Assembly (NCBI GenBank): GCA_046760905.1
Contig: JBHIFB010000142.1
Coordinates: forward strand, 1-7,552
Length of the DNA stretch: 7,552 nt
From: JBHIFB01 sp046760905
GTDB lineage: Bacteria > Gemmatimonadota > CAZMKB01
Direction: 5' to 3'
Shown here: one piece after another, positions 6,433 through 7,552 of the stretch
Layout of the letters: each line of letters opens with the position of its first letter
Position numbering within the stretch: the stretch's first letter is position 1
Program-made: the position numbers and the translations under genes
The notes under the pieces: model-generated
What the model was told of the DNA's origin: nothing
Databases searched by the model: none
What the model saw: the letters and a program-made list of their open reading frames with translations, nothing else

Positions 6433-6573
6433 CTTATCGGGGAAAGCAGAGACCTCAAGGCTTTATTCAAGGATCTGCCGATAAATACTTGGGACCGCAT
6501 CCTGCAATTCGACCCTCAAAACAGAATGGCGAAAGCCTGGCTCAAAGATGCCAGCAGGTATATCACTTTTTAG
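6430..6573 (+). pseudogene. 3' tail of a disrupted gene, possibly a TPR protein
   Basis: Directly after the IS3 remnant, the frame running to TAG at 6571 reads like a genuine protein end. Its last part, ILQFDPQNRMAKAWLKDA, resembles the second half of a tetratricopeptide unit (hydrophobic pair, DPxN, A..WL). The 47 or so residues have balanced composition and stop cleanly. No 5' part of such a gene is seen upstream, where the IS3 piece takes over. The simplest reading is that an insertion or deletion removed most of the gene and left its tail between two IS remnants. The TPR call is an inference from a single partial motif. Confidence 0.35.
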
Positions 6574-6641
6574 AGACTTCCCAGATTCTGGTCAGTACCG
6601 AGTGCGATAGCAGGTCATCCTCTGGGGGCTTAACGGTCTTC

Positions 6642-7052
6642 CTGGGTATCCGTGTATACCGACGAAAACTCTACGCCGGAGACGAGTTCGGTGTGGAACT
6701 GGACCAGACCATCTAGGCTCTCGACTCCACGACAATCGTTCTCTGTCTCTCGCTCTTCCCCTGGGCGAGGTTTCGAAAACATAAAGGTGCAATCAAACTC
6801 CACACGCTGATAGATCTACGTGGCAACATCCCCTCGTTTATCCGGATCACCGAGGGACGAGTGCACGACGTCAACATCCTCGACGAGCTCGTTCCAGAGC
6901 CAGGAGCTTTCTACATCATGGACCGAGGGTATATCGACTTTTCACGTCTCTATACTCTGACACAATGCATGGCGTTCTTCGTCACGCATGCAAAATCAAA
7001 CCTGCAGTTTCGAAGACTCTACTCCCGCCCCGTCGACAAGTCCACAGGACTG
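6642..7052 (+). pseudogene. IS4-family transposase remnant (DDE core, truncated at both ends)
   Basis: The frame gives RRKLYAGDEFGVELDQTI, a TAG stop (6714-6716), then ALDSTTIVLCLSLFPWARF. KLHTLIDLRGNIPSFIR, GRVHDVNILDELVPEPGAF, YIMDRGYIDFSRLYTL and AFFVTHAKSNLQFRRLYSRP follow. This matches the catalytic core of IS4-family transposases that carry an N-terminal DUF4372 domain. ALDSTT and MDRGYIDF contain the first two catalytic aspartates, at their expected places. The third acidic residue would lie beyond SRPVDKSTGL, where homology ends at about 7052 and IS91-like sequence begins. The N-terminal domain is essentially absent; the bases from 6574 hold only a doubtful trace (GQYRVR, 6593-6605). 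With both ends gone and an internal stop, it is inactive. Confidence 0.85.
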
Positions 7053-7527
7053 AGTGCTCTGGCTCAGGGCTCCTCTTGCCCTCTCGCGTCTTACCTACGA
7101 CTGAGAGAAGCAGGAGGTCACTTACACCTACACCAACCCCTACGACCATATCGACTACACCGAAAAGATCACACCGCACGAGCTCATTGCAAGGCTCGTG
7201 ACCCACATCCCCGATCCCTGGGAACACACCACCCGCTACGCTGGACACTACGCCAATCGCAGTCGCGGGAAGCAGAAGAGGGATCAGGGAAACCGGGAGT
7301 GTGTGGGAGTGGAGAAGGAAGCATACGCCCCCGCACACTGGAAGCGGAAATGGACAGAACTCCTGCGCCTGGTGTTCGAGGTGAGTCTTACCTGTCCCCG
7401 GTGTGGCACCGAGATGAAGATTCTCTCTTTCGTGACAGCGTCTGAGCCCATCGGGAAGATCCTCGCTCACCTCAAGGCGAAGGGCCTCGATGCCCGGGCA
7501 GGACCGTTCGCTGATAGTGCCGCGTGA
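7053..7527 (+). pseudogene. IS91-family transposase C-terminal remnant
   Basis: In the frame running to TGA 7525-7527, the sequence reads WLRAPLALSRLTYD, a TGA stop (7102-7104), then EKQEVTYTYTNPYDHIDYTE. ELIARLVTHIPDPWEHTTRY, AGHYANRSRGKQKRD, WKRKWTELLRLVFEV and LTCPRCGTEMKILSFV follow. This is the C-terminal part of an IS91-type rolling-circle transposase. The HIPDP...RY.G.Y.NRSRGK block and the final CPRCGTEM metal-binding motif are diagnostic. The N-terminal zinc finger and the HUH/tyrosine catalytic region are missing, so roughly the last 155 residues of a protein of about 400 remain. The internal TGA could be a single C-to-T change of CGA. The part after the stop is open from 7105 to 7527 but lacks a credible start signal. 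The start of the fragment coincides with the end of the IS4 homology. Confidence 0.85.
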
Positions 7528-7549
7528 GGGTCTCCCCGCTCTCACCCTC
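7526..7549 (+). repeat. Hairpin just after the IS91 transposase stop
   Basis: GAGGGT (7526-7531) and ACCCTC (7544-7549) form a 6-bp stem with a 12-nt loop, beginning at the stop codon of the IS91 remnant. No T run follows within the window. IS91-type elements carry their replication-origin end downstream of the transposase gene, often with a small hairpin, so this could be a trace of it. Chance is a real alternative. Confidence 0.25.
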
Positions 7550-7552
7550 CTG

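Noticed and set aside
6861..7445. A 194-codon plus-strand open frame taken as a single protein.
   Set aside because: Its first 64 or so codons are IS4 transposase; the rest is an out-of-frame reading of the IS91 remnant, not a true fusion protein.
6982..7545. A 187-codon minus-strand open frame over the IS4/IS91 remnants.
   Set aside because: It is antisense to two recognisable transposase fragments and crosses their junction, so it cannot be an ancestral gene.

Overview
The window looks like chromosomal DNA of a diderm (outer-membrane) bacterium of moderate GC content, by eye a little over 50 %. The evidence for two membranes is a LolA-like periplasmic protein with a signal peptide, encoded with LolC/E-type permeases and a LolD-type ATPase. 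The sodium:solute symporter resembles versions found in environmental, often uncultured lineages, but nothing here fixes a phylum. There are no RNA genes and no CRISPR array.

Left half, minus strand (1-3600): a compact four-gene operon reading right to left. It encodes a LolA-like periplasmic carrier, two different FtsX/MacB-type permeases, and an ABC ATPase cut off by the window edge at about half length. At each of the three junctions the TAG stop of one gene lies inside the Shine-Dalgarno sequence of the next, and the three downstream genes start with ATG, TTG and GTG in turn. The module probably extracts lipoproteins or other hydrophobic molecules from the inner membrane and hands them to the dedicated carrier. 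A good sigma70-type promoter (TTGACA, 17 nt, TATCTT), with an inverted repeat around its -35 box, lies just upstream.

Centre, plus strand (3838-5703): a divergently transcribed, full-length 621-residue sodium:solute symporter (SSS family) with recognisable sodium-site residues.

Right part (5819-7552): a small, visibly more AT-rich gene on the minus strand encodes a zinc ribbon followed by a charged coiled coil. It sits beside about 1.3 kb of insertion-sequence debris on the plus strand. In order this debris is an IS3-family OrfA remnant, the 3' tail of an unidentified (possibly TPR) gene, the DDE core of an IS4-family transposase, and the C-terminal part of an IS91-family transposase joined directly to it. 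Each piece is truncated, and the IS4 and IS91 pieces carry in-frame stops, so none should be active. I found no complete new defence or mobile system. The points most worth a second look are the coupled Lol-like operon, the orphan zinc-ribbon protein with a possible IS-borne promoter, and the IS3/IS4/IS91 mosaic.
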